From Actinomycetes bacterium (GTDB lineage Bacteria; Actinomycetota; Acidimicrobiia; Acidimicrobiales; Palsa-688), in assembly GCA_021816565.1 (NCBI GenBank), contig JAKAXN010000082.1, positions 1-14,086 of the forward strand: a stretch of DNA of 14,086 bases, written 5' to 3'. Of the stretch, positions 5,393 through 12,198 are shown in pieces (position 1 is the first letter of the stretch; each line of letters begins with the position of its first letter). The notes beneath the pieces are model-generated. The model saw only the letters and a list, made by a program, of their open reading frames with translations, was not told the DNA's origin and searched no databases. Both the position numbers and the translations under genes were made by a program.

Positions 5393-6520
5393 CTACGAGG
5401 GGGGCCGAGCGTCGGGTGGCCGCCGGTCGGCCACCGGGCGGCGGATCATGGCCGCCACCGAGTCGGCCATGTCGGCCCGGAACATGGCGGCCGCCGCGGC
5501 GGTGAGTCCGGACCGGACCGGACCGTCCTCGGTGACCCGGCCGAGCACCTTCAGCAACTCCTCCTCGGAGCGCGCGTGGAGCGACACGCCGACCTGGTCC
5601 ATGCGGGCCACGTTCTCCCGGCCGTGGCCCGGTATCGGGGCGAAGCTCACCACGGGGGTTCCCACCGCCATGGCCTCCATGGCCATCAGGCCACCGGCGT
5701 TCTCCACGACCGCGTCGGCGGCGATGGTGAGCCGGGCCATGTCCTCCACCCAGCCGAAGACGTCGCCGCAGCCGGCCGACGCCAGACGCCGCCGCAGGGC
5801 CTCGTTGTGGCCGGTCACGACCATCACCCGGAACCGACCGTCGGCGGCCACCGCCCGGGCGGTCCGCTCGATGCGACCGGCTCCCCAGGAGCCGGCGACG
5901 ATCAGCACGGCCCGGTCCCCCTCGGCCAGACCGAGGGCCCGGCGGGCGTCGCGGCGGTTCCAGCGGGGATGGGCGAACGGTGGCTGGACGACCGGTCCGG
6001 GCGCTTCCGCGGCCGGGGCCCCCAGCGCGCGCACCCTCTCCGCCTGCGAAGGGTGGAGGCACAGGTGGAGGTCTACGTCCGGGTCGACCCAGAGCCCGTG
6101 GGTGGCGAAGTCGACCACGACGGAGGCCGTGGGGATGGGCATCAGCCCCCGCCGGCGCAGGTCGCCCAGCACCTGCGAGCAGAGGTGGAAGGTGGAGACG
6201 GCGGCATCGGGATGGTGGACGGCCGACCATCTCCGGAGCCTCCGCCCGGCCAGCCGGATCACCGGCGAGGCCCTCCGGCCCGGATGGTCGGAGGGACGCA
6301 GCCATACGGCGTAGATGCCCTCGTACAGCCATGGCAGGTGGCGGACCACGGCCTTGTAGAAGCCGGTGATGAGGTTGCCGAGGCCGAACGGGAGGAGTTC
6401 CCACACGTCGAGCACGTCGCAGCCGACGTCCCGATCCGCCAGCCGCCGCTGCAACTCCCGCGCCACCTGGTCGTGGCCGGCCCCCATGCCGGCGGTGAGG
6501 ATGACCACCCGTCCGGGCAT
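5393..6520 (-). CDS. MGDG-synthase-like (GT28-type) glycosyltransferase
   Basis: This 375-residue GT-B enzyme resembles the monogalactosyl/processive diacylglycerol glycosyltransferases. The N-terminal acceptor domain starts with ILTAGMGAGHDQVAREL (7-23; Gly-rich loop with His16) and has the family VDFATHGLW block (136-144). The C-terminal nucleotide-sugar domain has AGSWGAG (209-215), VTGHNEAL (235-242), then ENAGG (273-277) with Glu282 and IPGHGREN (296-303). By family it would move a sugar from a nucleotide donor to a lipid at the inner face of the membrane; sugar and lipid are not known. There is no signal peptide. The ATG at 6520 has no Shine-Dalgarno sequence; it forms TGATG with the stop of a short upstream ORF, so coupled initiation is possible. 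It heads the operon with the DMT and YjbQ genes. Confidence 0.85.
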   Translation of the reverse strand: MPGRVVILTAGMGAGHDQVARELQRRLADRDVGCDVLDVWELLPFGLGNLITGFYKAVVRHLPWLYEGIYAVWLRPSDHPGRRASPVIRLAGRRLRRWSAVHHPDAAVSTFHLCSQVLGDLRRRGLMPIPTASVVVDFATHGLWVDPDVDLHLCLHPSQAERVRALGAPAAEAPGPVVQPPFAHPRWNRRDARRALGLAEGDRAVLIVAGSWGAGRIERTARAVAADGRFRVMVVTGHNEALRRRLASAGCGDVFGWVEDMARLTIAADAVVENAGGLMAMEAMAVGTPVVSFAPIPGHGRENVARMDQVGVSLHARSEEELLKVLGRVTEDGPVRSGLTAAAAAMFRADMADSVAAMIRRPVADRRPPDARPPS

Positions 6521-6609
6521 CAGGAGGCCGGCGCCGGGTGCTGGAAGGGGGACACCGATGCCAGGTACCCGGGGGGCGAGCCGCTCAAACTGTGCTGCGG
6601 TGATCGCAC
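6520..6609 (-). CDS. Possible 29-codon leader ORF coupled to the glycosyltransferase
   Basis: A GTG at 6609-6607 opens a 29-codon frame that ends with TGA (6522-6520) sharing its last base with the glycosyltransferase ATG (TGATG). The GTG lies 10 bases after a TAGCGT box, the same arrangement as at the phosphoesterase gene, so it could be read on a leaderless mRNA. The peptide would be Ser/Pro-rich (6 Ser and 6 Pro of 29), with no membrane segment. It has no homology I recognise. It may serve only to bring ribosomes to a start lacking a Shine-Dalgarno sequence, or be a regulatory peptide. It could equally be an untranslated leader. Confidence 0.3.
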   Translation of the reverse strand: MRSPQHSLSGSPPGYLASVSPFQHPAPAS

Positions 6610-6619
6610 GGCGCCCCCG

Positions 6620-6625
6620 ACGCTA
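6620..6625 (-). promoter_or_regulatory. Putative -10 box (TAGCGT) of the glycosyltransferase operon
   Basis: TAGCGT reads on the minus strand from 6625 to 6620, 10 bases before the GTG of the leader ORF and about 100 bases before the glycosyltransferase ATG. It follows the hairpins after the upstream dehydrogenase gene, which supports a new transcript starting here. Confidence 0.4.
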
Positions 6626-6630
6626 CCAGG

Positions 6631-6660
6631 GCTCCCGGAGCCGCCGGGCCGCCCGGCGGC
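6631..6660 (-). terminator. Tandem hairpins after the dehydrogenase stop (likely terminator)
   Basis: Three bases past the stop, GCCGCCGGGC (6640-6649) and GCCCGGCGGC (6651-6660) form a perfect 10-bp inverted repeat with one central base. A second short repeat (GCTCC/GGAGC, 6631-6641) touches it. No U-tract follows, as is common for terminators in GC-rich actinobacteria. Confidence 0.55.
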
Positions 6661-6663
6661 CGG

Positions 6664-7503
6664 TCACAGGCCCAGGCCCAGGCGGGCGACGCGGTCGCGC
6701 AACCCGGTCGGCGTGTAGCGGCGGGCCAGGGTCAGAGCCACCGCGTCGAGCCCCACCAGGTAGCGCTCCGACGGGAATCGGCTGGTCAGCGCCCGCCCCG
6801 CCACCCCGGCCACCCGGGCCGGATCCCCCATGAGCGGCTCGGTCAGGCGCAGCCCGGTCGAGGACCGCCGGTAGGCCCGCTCGTAGGCCGACCCGGCCCT
6901 GATCGTCGCAGTCTCACCCACCTCGCCCCAGATGCCCGTCCGGAAGCCTCCGGGCTCGACCAGCACCACCTTGATGCCGGCCGACGCCACCTCCATCCGG
7001 AAGGCGTCGCTCAGCGCCTCCAGTGCATGCTTGGCCCCCGAGTACCAGCCGGCAAGCGGCGCCGTGGTGCGGCCGAAGACCGACGACATGTTGATCACCC
7101 GGCCGCCGCCCCCGGCCCGCATGTGGGGGGCGGCCAACCTGCTGAGGCGCATGGGCGCCATGACCATGGTCTCCATGAGAAGCCGGGCTTCCTCGTCACC
7201 GACGTCCTCGATGGCGCCCATGCCGCCGTAGCCGGCGTTGTTGACCAGGCCCCATGGCCGCAGGTCGTCGATGACCTCCCGGCACCGGCCGGAGTCGGTC
7301 ACGTCCAGAAGGACGGTCTCGACGCTCACCCCGGCCCGCTCCGCGGCCCGGTGGACCAGGCGGGCCTTGGCCTCGGAGCGGACGCTGCCGACCGAGCGGA
7401 ACCCCAGGCGGGCCACCTCCAGGGCCACGGCCAGGCCTATCCCGGAGTTGGACCCGGTGGTGAGCACCACCCGGTCGGTTCTGTCGCTGCCGTTCGCACC
7501 CAT
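6664..7503 (-). CDS. Short-chain dehydrogenase/reductase (SDR)
   Basis: This 279-residue classical SDR is a cytoplasmic NAD(P)-dependent oxidoreductase. The Rossmann cofactor loop is TGSNSGIG (16-23) and the structural NNAG lies at 88-91. The catalytic set is complete: Ser141 (in NMSS), Tyr154 and Lys158 (WYSGAKHA), followed by the EPGGFRTG loop (183-190). The basic residues after the first strands (Arg36, Arg42) would favour NADP over NAD, but that is a guess. Its 40-residue C-terminal extension, with RYLVGLDAVALTLARRY, resembles oxidoreductases acting on larger hydrophobic substrates; the true substrate is not evident. ATG 7503-7501 has GGAGG 5 bases upstream (7513-7509). It is a single gene: hairpins follow its stop and the next gene has its own box. 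Confidence 0.92.
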   Translation of the reverse strand: MGANGSDRTDRVVLTTGSNSGIGLAVALEVARLGFRSVGSVRSEAKARLVHRAAERAGVSVETVLLDVTDSGRCREVIDDLRPWGLVNNAGYGGMGAIEDVGDEEARLLMETMVMAPMRLSRLAAPHMRAGGGGRVINMSSVFGRTTAPLAGWYSGAKHALEALSDAFRMEVASAGIKVVLVEPGGFRTGIWGEVGETATIRAGSAYERAYRRSSTGLRLTEPLMGDPARVAGVAGRALTSRFPSERYLVGLDAVALTLARRYTPTGLRDRVARLGLGL

Positions 7504-7712
7504 GATCGCCTCCGTTGGAATGCCTCATATGTTCCCTGCGACCGCCATCCCGACCCCAAGCCCATGCGCCGGGCCGGTCCGGGGATAGATCCGAACGTCA
7601 CCGCGGCGCGGCCCATCTTGGCCGGGCGGGCGACCGGGTAAGGGATTCCTGTGACCCTCCCCGATCCGACCGCCGTTGCGGTGTCGAGCCGACGTAGAGT
7701 CCAGTCGTCCAC
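7504..7712. other. Divergent intergenic region between SDR and the signalling gene
   Basis: These 209 bases hold the SDR ribosome site (GGAGG at 7513-7509, minus strand), the TAGAGT box of the plus-strand gene, and a second plus-strand TAGATC (7586-7591) of unknown meaning. I found no clear minus-strand promoter box, no strong inverted repeat and no convincing small ORF. Confidence 0.5.
7695..7700 (+). promoter_or_regulatory. Putative -10 box (TAGAGT) of the hybrid sensor gene
   Basis: TAGAGT ends 12 bases before the ATG at 7713, and no Shine-Dalgarno sequence lies between them. Transcription would start within a few bases of the start codon. No good -35 is visible at the usual spacing. Confidence 0.45.
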
Positions 7713-10700
7713 ATGAGTGATCGGGGCAGGGGGCGAGCACTGTTCGGACCGGGCGAAACGGGCCGCGTCATGGCGGAGATCGAATGGTCGTCCACGTCTG
7801 TGGGCGACCCGGGGGGCTGGCCGCCGCTGCTGCGGACGCTGGTGCGCCTGATCCTGTCGTCACGCTTCCCCATGTGGCTCGGATGGGGGCCAGACCTGGC
7901 GTTCTTCTACAACGACGCCTACGCCAGGGACACCCTGGGGGTGAAACATCCCTGGGCCCTGGCCCGTCCGGCGTCGGAGGTATGGTCGGAGATCTGGGAC
8001 GAGCTCTCGCCCCGGGTGGAGGCGGTGGTCAGCTCGGGCGACACCACCTGGGATCAGGCCCTCCTGCTGTTCCTGCAGCGCAGCGGCTACCGGGAGGAGA
8101 CCTACCACACCTTCTCCTACAGCCCCGTTAGCGATGAGGGCGGGGAGGTCCGGGGCCTGCTGTGCGTGGTCAGCGAGGAGACCTCCCGGGTCATCGCGGA
8201 GCGGAGGATGGGGACCATCCGGGACCTGGCGTCGGGCGCCTCGGTGGCCCGCACCGAATCGGCCCTCTTCGAGGAGGTCACGCGCTGCCTGTCGCTCAAT
8301 GCCAAAGATCTGCCGTTCACGCTGACATATGTGTTCGACGGCCACGGGTCCGCCCGGCTCATGGGGCCCACCGGCATCGCCGCCGGGCACCCGGCCGCCC
8401 CGGAGTTCGTCCGGACCGAGGACACGGGGTCGGCCTGGCCGCTCGCCGAGGTGATCGCCGAGGGGCGGCCCCGGGTGGTGCCCGGTCTCGCCGAGCGGTT
8501 CCCCGACCTGCCGTCCGGAGCATGGGACCAGCCGCCGTCGCAGGCGCTGCTCGTACCGCTGTCGGAGGGGGGACTGGCCGCTCCGTCGGGCGTGTTCATC
8601 GCCGGCCTCAACCCCTACCGGCTGGTGGACGAGGGATACCTCGGCTTCGCCGGCCTGGTGGCCGGGGGCATCGCCGCCGGCCTGGCCAGCGTGCGGGCCT
8701 ACGAGGCGGAACGGCGCCGGGCCGAGTCGCTGGCGGAGCTCGACCGGGCCAAGACGGAGTTCTTCAGCAACGTCAGCCACGAGTTCCGCACCCCTCTGAC
8801 GCTCATCTCCGCTCCCACGGAGGACGCCCTCAGCGACGACCTGCACCCGCTGGCGGAGCCCCAGCGGCAGAGACTGGAGCTGATCCAGCGGAACACCCGC
8901 CGGCTCCGCCGCCTCGTCAACGACATGTTGGACTTCGCCCGCATCGAGGGGGGTCGGATGCCGGCCGAGACGGTGCCCACCGACCTCTCGGCCCTGACCC
9001 GGGAGGTGGCCCTGTCGTTCGCTCCGGCCATCGAACGGGCCGGCTTGACCTTCGGCCTCGATCTGCAGCCGCTGACCGGCGAGGTGCACGTCGATCCGGG
9101 CATGTGGGAGAAGATCGTGTTGAACCTCCTGTCCAACGCCTTGAAGTTCACCCTGACCGGCGGTGTCCGACTGGCTCTGCGGGGCGACGGCCGCGAGGCC
9201 GTGCTGTCGGTGACCGACACGGGGGTGGGCATCGACGCCGGGCACCTGCCGCACCTGTTCGAGCGTTTCTACCGGGCCCCCCGCCCGGCGGCCCGCTCCC
9301 ACGAGGGCACCGGCATCGGACTGGCCCTGGTGGCCGAGCTGGCCCGCCTGCACGGGGGGGACGTCCGGGTCGAGAGCGTCGAGGGGGAGGGGTCGACCTT
9401 CACGGTGCGGATCCCCTACGGGCGGCCCTCCTCCGCCCCGGGGGCGGTCCAGAGGGAGTCGTCGCTCCTGGCCTACCTGGACGAGGCGCTGCAGTGGGTG
9501 CATCCCACAGAGGGAGACCCGGCTTCGGCCCCCTCCCCCGAGGCGAGCTCAGTGGCCGGGCGGACAGCCGACGCAACGGTCCTGATCGTCGACGACAACC
9601 CCGACATGCGGTCGTATCTCCGGCGGATACTCGAGCCCTACTGGCTGGTCAGGGTCGCCGGTGACGGTGCCGAAGCCCTCGAGGACATCCGCTCCGAACG
9701 GCCCGACCTCGTGCTTAGCGACGTGATGATGCCCGAGATGGACGGCTTCGCCCTGCTCGACGCCCTCCGCTCGGACCCGGCCACGGCCACCATCCCGGTC
9801 GTCCTGCTCTCGGCCCGGGCCGGGGAGGAGGCGGCGGTCGTCGGCCTGCGGGCCGGGGCGGACGACTACCTGGTCAAGCCATTCTCCGGGCTGGAGCTGC
9901 TGGCCCGGGTCCGGTCCAACCTGGAGCTGGCCGCCCTGCGCAACCACGATGCCGAGTGGAGGGCGGCGTTGGTCGACTCGCTGCAGGACGCCGTGGTGGT
10001 CCTCGACGCCGCCGGCCGGCTGATCGAGGCGAACTCCACCTTCGAGCGGCTGCTCGGCTTCCCCCGCCCCGGCCCGCCGTATGCGGCGCCCTTCCCGTGG
10101 GTCTTCGCTCCTGAAGTCGACGGCGAGGCCCACGCCGCGGCCGCCGATCTGCACCGGCGGGCCCTGGCCGGGGAGCGCCTGACGTCGGTGGTGCCGCTCC
10201 GGCACCGGCTGGGGCACCGTCTCTACGCTTCGGTGCGGGCCAGCTCGGTGGGCGACCGGGACGAGCGCCGGGTGGTGGTGGCCTTCCACGACGTCACCGC
10301 CGAGATGGCCGCCGTCGAGCGCGACGCCGCCCTGGCCCGTATGGGGACCCGGATAGCCGAGGCCGGCGATGTGGGCGAGGTGTGTGACGTGGGTCTGACG
10401 GAGCTGCTGCGGGCCTTCCGGGCCCGCCGGGCCGGCCTTCTCGGCTGGCTCGAGGGTTCGCCGGTCGAGGAGGCCTCCAGGGGGAGCGGCCCGCCTCCCG
10501 ATCCGGCCACGGCCTCCCGGCTGCTGACCCTGGCCGCCGAATCCAACCCGGTGGTGGTCGGACCCCCGGAGGCACCCGGCTCCGAGCTGGTCACGGGCTT
10601 CGGCGCCCTGCTGGACCCGGGGGAGGGGCGCCGGATGGTGTGGATGGACCTCGACGGGCCCCGGCGGCTGTCCACCGAGGAGCGGTCCCTCCTGGTCGCC

Positions 10701-11849
10701 CTCTGCGCGTACTTCGGCCAGGCCCTGCACCGGGCTCAGCTGCTCGACGACAGCCGCGAGGTGGCCACCGCCATGCAGAGGGCCATTCTGGGCCCCACGG
10801 AGGTGCCCGAGGGTATGGCGGTGCGGTACCTGCCGGCGGTGGCTCCCCTCGAGGTCGGTGGTGACTGGTACGACGTGGTGGACCTCCCGGACGGGTGCGT
10901 CGCGGTGGTGGTGGGAGACTGCACCGGGCGGGGTCTGGGCGCGGCGACCACCATGGGCCAGCTGCGCAGCGCCTGCCGGGCCCTGCTGCTGCAGGAGAAG
11001 AGTCCGGCGGAGGTCCTGGCCGCCCTCGACCGCTTCGCCGAACAGCTGCCCGGGGCTCTGTGCACGACGGTCTTCTGTGCCGTCCTCGACGCCGGTGCCG
11101 ACAGCCTCCGTTACTCGAGCGCCGGTCACCTGCCGGCCATGTTGATGCAACCCGACGGCCGGGTGGAGCTGCTGGAGCGGGGGCAGGGCCTTCCCCTGGG
11201 GTTCTCCTCGGTCTTGCCCCGGCCCGAGAGCGTGGCCCCGATGGTGCCGGCCGCCACCCTGACGCTCTACACGGACGGGCTGGTCGAGCGGCGGGGGGAG
11301 TCCCTGGACGACGGCATCAGCCGCCTGCGGGCGGCCCTGGTGGAGCGTCAGAAGTCCGGGCCCGACCGCTTGGCCGACGAGCTCCTGGCCGCGCTGGTTC
11401 CGCCCGGCCGGCACAGCGACGACATCGCCCTCGTGGTGTTCCGGCGGCCGGCCGGGCCCTCCGGGGCCCGGGTGGCGCTGTCGATGTCGCTGCGGACCGA
11501 CCCGGAGCAGCTCTCCGCCATGCGCCGCCGCCTGCGGGACTGGCTGTCGGCGGGGGGCGTCACCGGCTCCGGTGCGGCTGAGTTGGTCATCGCCGTCGGC
11601 GAGGCCTGCGCCAACTCCATCGAGCACGCCTACGGGTTCTCCCCGGAGCGGTTCGTGGCGATCGAGGGCAGGATGGGGGACGGGGTGGTGGAGATGGTGG
11701 TATCGGACGACGGCAGATGGAAGGACGGCGCGAGCGACGGTGACAGGGGTCGGGGGATCGGCATAATGCGGGCCCTGATGGACGAGGTGGTCGTCGAGCG
11801 CGGGCCCGAGGGCACCGTGGTGCGCCTCCGCAAGCGGGTCGACGCGTGA
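7713..11849 (+). CDS. Hybrid histidine kinase / SpoIIE-type phosphatase / RsbW-like kinase fusion
   Basis: This 1378-residue soluble signalling protein carries, in order: a PAS domain (about 20-160); a GAF-like domain (about 180-330); HisKA with His356 in NVSHEFRTPLT; HATPase_c with N-box Asn471/Asn475, DTGVGI (502-507) and GTGIGL (532-537); a Pro/Ala/Ser linker (570-620); a receiver with Asp627-Asp628, phosphoacceptor Asp670, Ser700 and Lys722; a second PAS (about 750-865); a second GAF-like domain (about 870-1010); a PP2C/SpoIIE phosphatase with GGDWYD (1049-1054), GDCTGRG (1068-1074), YTDG (1186-1189) and DDIAL (1236-1240); and an RsbW-like ATPase with GEACANSIEHAY (1296-1307) and GRGIGIM (1346-1352). 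All key catalytic residues are present. By family, the phosphatase would dephosphorylate a STAS anti-anti-sigma factor and the last domain would phosphorylate it; the STAS gene overlaps the stop. The ATG is leaderless-like behind TAGAGT. No membrane segment is seen. Confidence 0.93.
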   Translation: MSDRGRGRALFGPGETGRVMAEIEWSSTSVGDPGGWPPLLRTLVRLILSSRFPMWLGWGPDLAFFYNDAYARDTLGVKHPWALARPASEVWSEIWDELSPRVEAVVSSGDTTWDQALLLFLQRSGYREETYHTFSYSPVSDEGGEVRGLLCVVSEETSRVIAERRMGTIRDLASGASVARTESALFEEVTRCLSLNAKDLPFTLTYVFDGHGSARLMGPTGIAAGHPAAPEFVRTEDTGSAWPLAEVIAEGRPRVVPGLAERFPDLPSGAWDQPPSQALLVPLSEGGLAAPSGVFIAGLNPYRLVDEGYLGFAGLVAGGIAAGLASVRAYEAERRRAESLAELDRAKTEFFSNVSHEFRTPLTLISAPTEDALSDDLHPLAEPQRQRLELIQRNTRRLRRLVNDMLDFARIEGGRMPAETVPTDLSALTREVALSFAPAIERAGLTFGLDLQPLTGEVHVDPGMWEKIVLNLLSNALKFTLTGGVRLALRGDGREAVLSVTDTGVGIDAGHLPHLFERFYRAPRPAARSHEGTGIGLALVAELARLHGGDVRVESVEGEGSTFTVRIPYGRPSSAPGAVQRESSLLAYLDEALQWVHPTEGDPASAPSPEASSVAGRTADATVLIVDDNPDMRSYLRRILEPYWLVRVAGDGAEALEDIRSERPDLVLSDVMMPEMDGFALLDALRSDPATATIPVVLLSARAGEEAAVVGLRAGADDYLVKPFSGLELLARVRSNLELAALRNHDAEWRAALVDSLQDAVVVLDAAGRLIEANSTFERLLGFPRPGPPYAAPFPWVFAPEVDGEAHAAAADLHRRALAGERLTSVVPLRHRLGHRLYASVRASSVGDRDERRVVVAFHDVTAEMAAVERDAALARMGTRIAEAGDVGEVCDVGLTELLRAFRARRAGLLGWLEGSPVEEASRGSGPPPDPATASRLLTLAAESNPVVVGPPEAPGSELVTGFGALLDPGEGRRMVWMDLDGPRRLSTEERSLLVALCAYFGQALHRAQLLDDSREVATAMQRAILGPTEVPEGMAVRYLPAVAPLEVGGDWYDVVDLPDGCVAVVVGDCTGRGLGAATTMGQLRSACRALLLQEKSPAEVLAALDRFAEQLPGALCTTVFCAVLDAGADSLRYSSAGHLPAMLMQPDGRVELLERGQGLPLGFSSVLPRPESVAPMVPAATLTLYTDGLVERRGESLDDGISRLRAALVERQKSGPDRLADELLAALVPPGRHSDDIALVVFRRPAGPSGARVALSMSLRTDPEQLSAMRRRLRDWLSAGGVTGSGAAELVIAVGEACANSIEHAYGFSPERFVAIEGRMGDGVVEMVVSDDGRWKDGASDGDRGRGIGIMRALMDEVVVERGPEGTVVRLRKRVDA

Positions 11850-12151
11850 GCGCCGGACTGCACCTCGACCTGGTCGAGGGGGATTCGGTCCTGCGGCTGC
11901 GGGTGGTGGGGGAGGTGGATCTGAGCAACGTGGGCCGATTCGAGCGCGGGCTGTCGGCCGGGGTCGACGAGGGGGTCCCGCTGGTGGTCGACCTCGACGG
12001 TGTCAGCTACATGGACAGCGCCGGCATCGCCGCCCTCTTCGCCCGGGCCCGGCGCGGCAGCCTGCGGGTGGTGGCCGGCCCCGACTCGGTGGTCGCCCCG
12101 CTGCTGCGGGTCACCCGCCTGGGCGATGTGGTGCCGATCGAGCCGGCCTGA
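11846..12151 (+). CDS. STAS domain anti-sigma factor antagonist (RsbV/SpoIIAA-like)
   Basis: This 101-residue single STAS domain is the expected substrate of the RsbW-like and PP2C domains just upstream. The signature DLDGVSYMDSAGIAAL (49-64) holds the phosphorylatable Ser58 in MDSAG. The family works by partner switching: unphosphorylated STAS binds the anti-sigma kinase and frees its target, and phosphorylation blocks binding. The GTG start is fixed by the fold and by the GTGA overlap with the sensor gene stop, which implies coupled translation and matched amounts. The length is normal for RsbV-type proteins (about 100-110). No sigma factor gene follows; the next gene is convergent. Confidence 0.93.
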   Translation: MSAGLHLDLVEGDSVLRLRVVGEVDLSNVGRFERGLSAGVDEGVPLVVDLDGVSYMDSAGIAALFARARRGSLRVVAGPDSVVAPLLRVTRLGDVVPIEPA

Positions 12152-12169
12152 CCGGACAGGTCGGCACGG

Positions 12170-12198
12170 GAACCGGCCGGATGGGGAGCCGCCGGTTC
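12170..12198. terminator. Bidirectional hairpin between the STAS gene and the convergent SCO/TlpA gene
   Basis: GAACCGGC (12170-12177) pairs exactly with GCCGGTTC (12191-12198), with a 13-base loop, in the 45-base gap between the two convergent stops. Its right arm enters the minus-strand stop codon. It would act as a shared terminator for both genes, although neither side has a T-tract. Confidence 0.55.

Noticed and set aside
4083..6404. A 773-codon minus-strand open frame covering three genes
   Set aside because: Only its end (4083-4487) looks like a protein family (YjbQ). The rest is Gly/Arg/Pro-rich text in the wrong frame of the glycosyltransferase and DMT genes, typical of stop-poor GC-rich DNA.
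5243..6718. A 491-codon plus-strand open frame opposite the glycosyltransferase
   Set aside because: Gly/His/Arg-rich shadow of a minus-strand gene with clear GT-B motifs; no start signal.
7515..7697. A 60-codon plus-strand ORF in the SDR/sensor intergenic region
   Set aside because: No Shine-Dalgarno sequence, no family resemblance, Arg/Pro-rich composition, and it overlaps the promoter region of the sensor gene.
9354..9360. A run of seven G in the kinase ATPase domain as a phase-variation site
   Set aside because: The run encodes the conserved His-Gly-Gly-Asp stretch in frame, and G runs are common in this DNA; no sign of slippage.
9549..11627. A 692-codon minus-strand open frame inside the sensor gene, with two others at 7860-9503 and 10223-10675
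   Set aside because: No recognisable domain; the plus strand here encodes receiver, PAS, GAF, PP2C and ATPase motifs in order.
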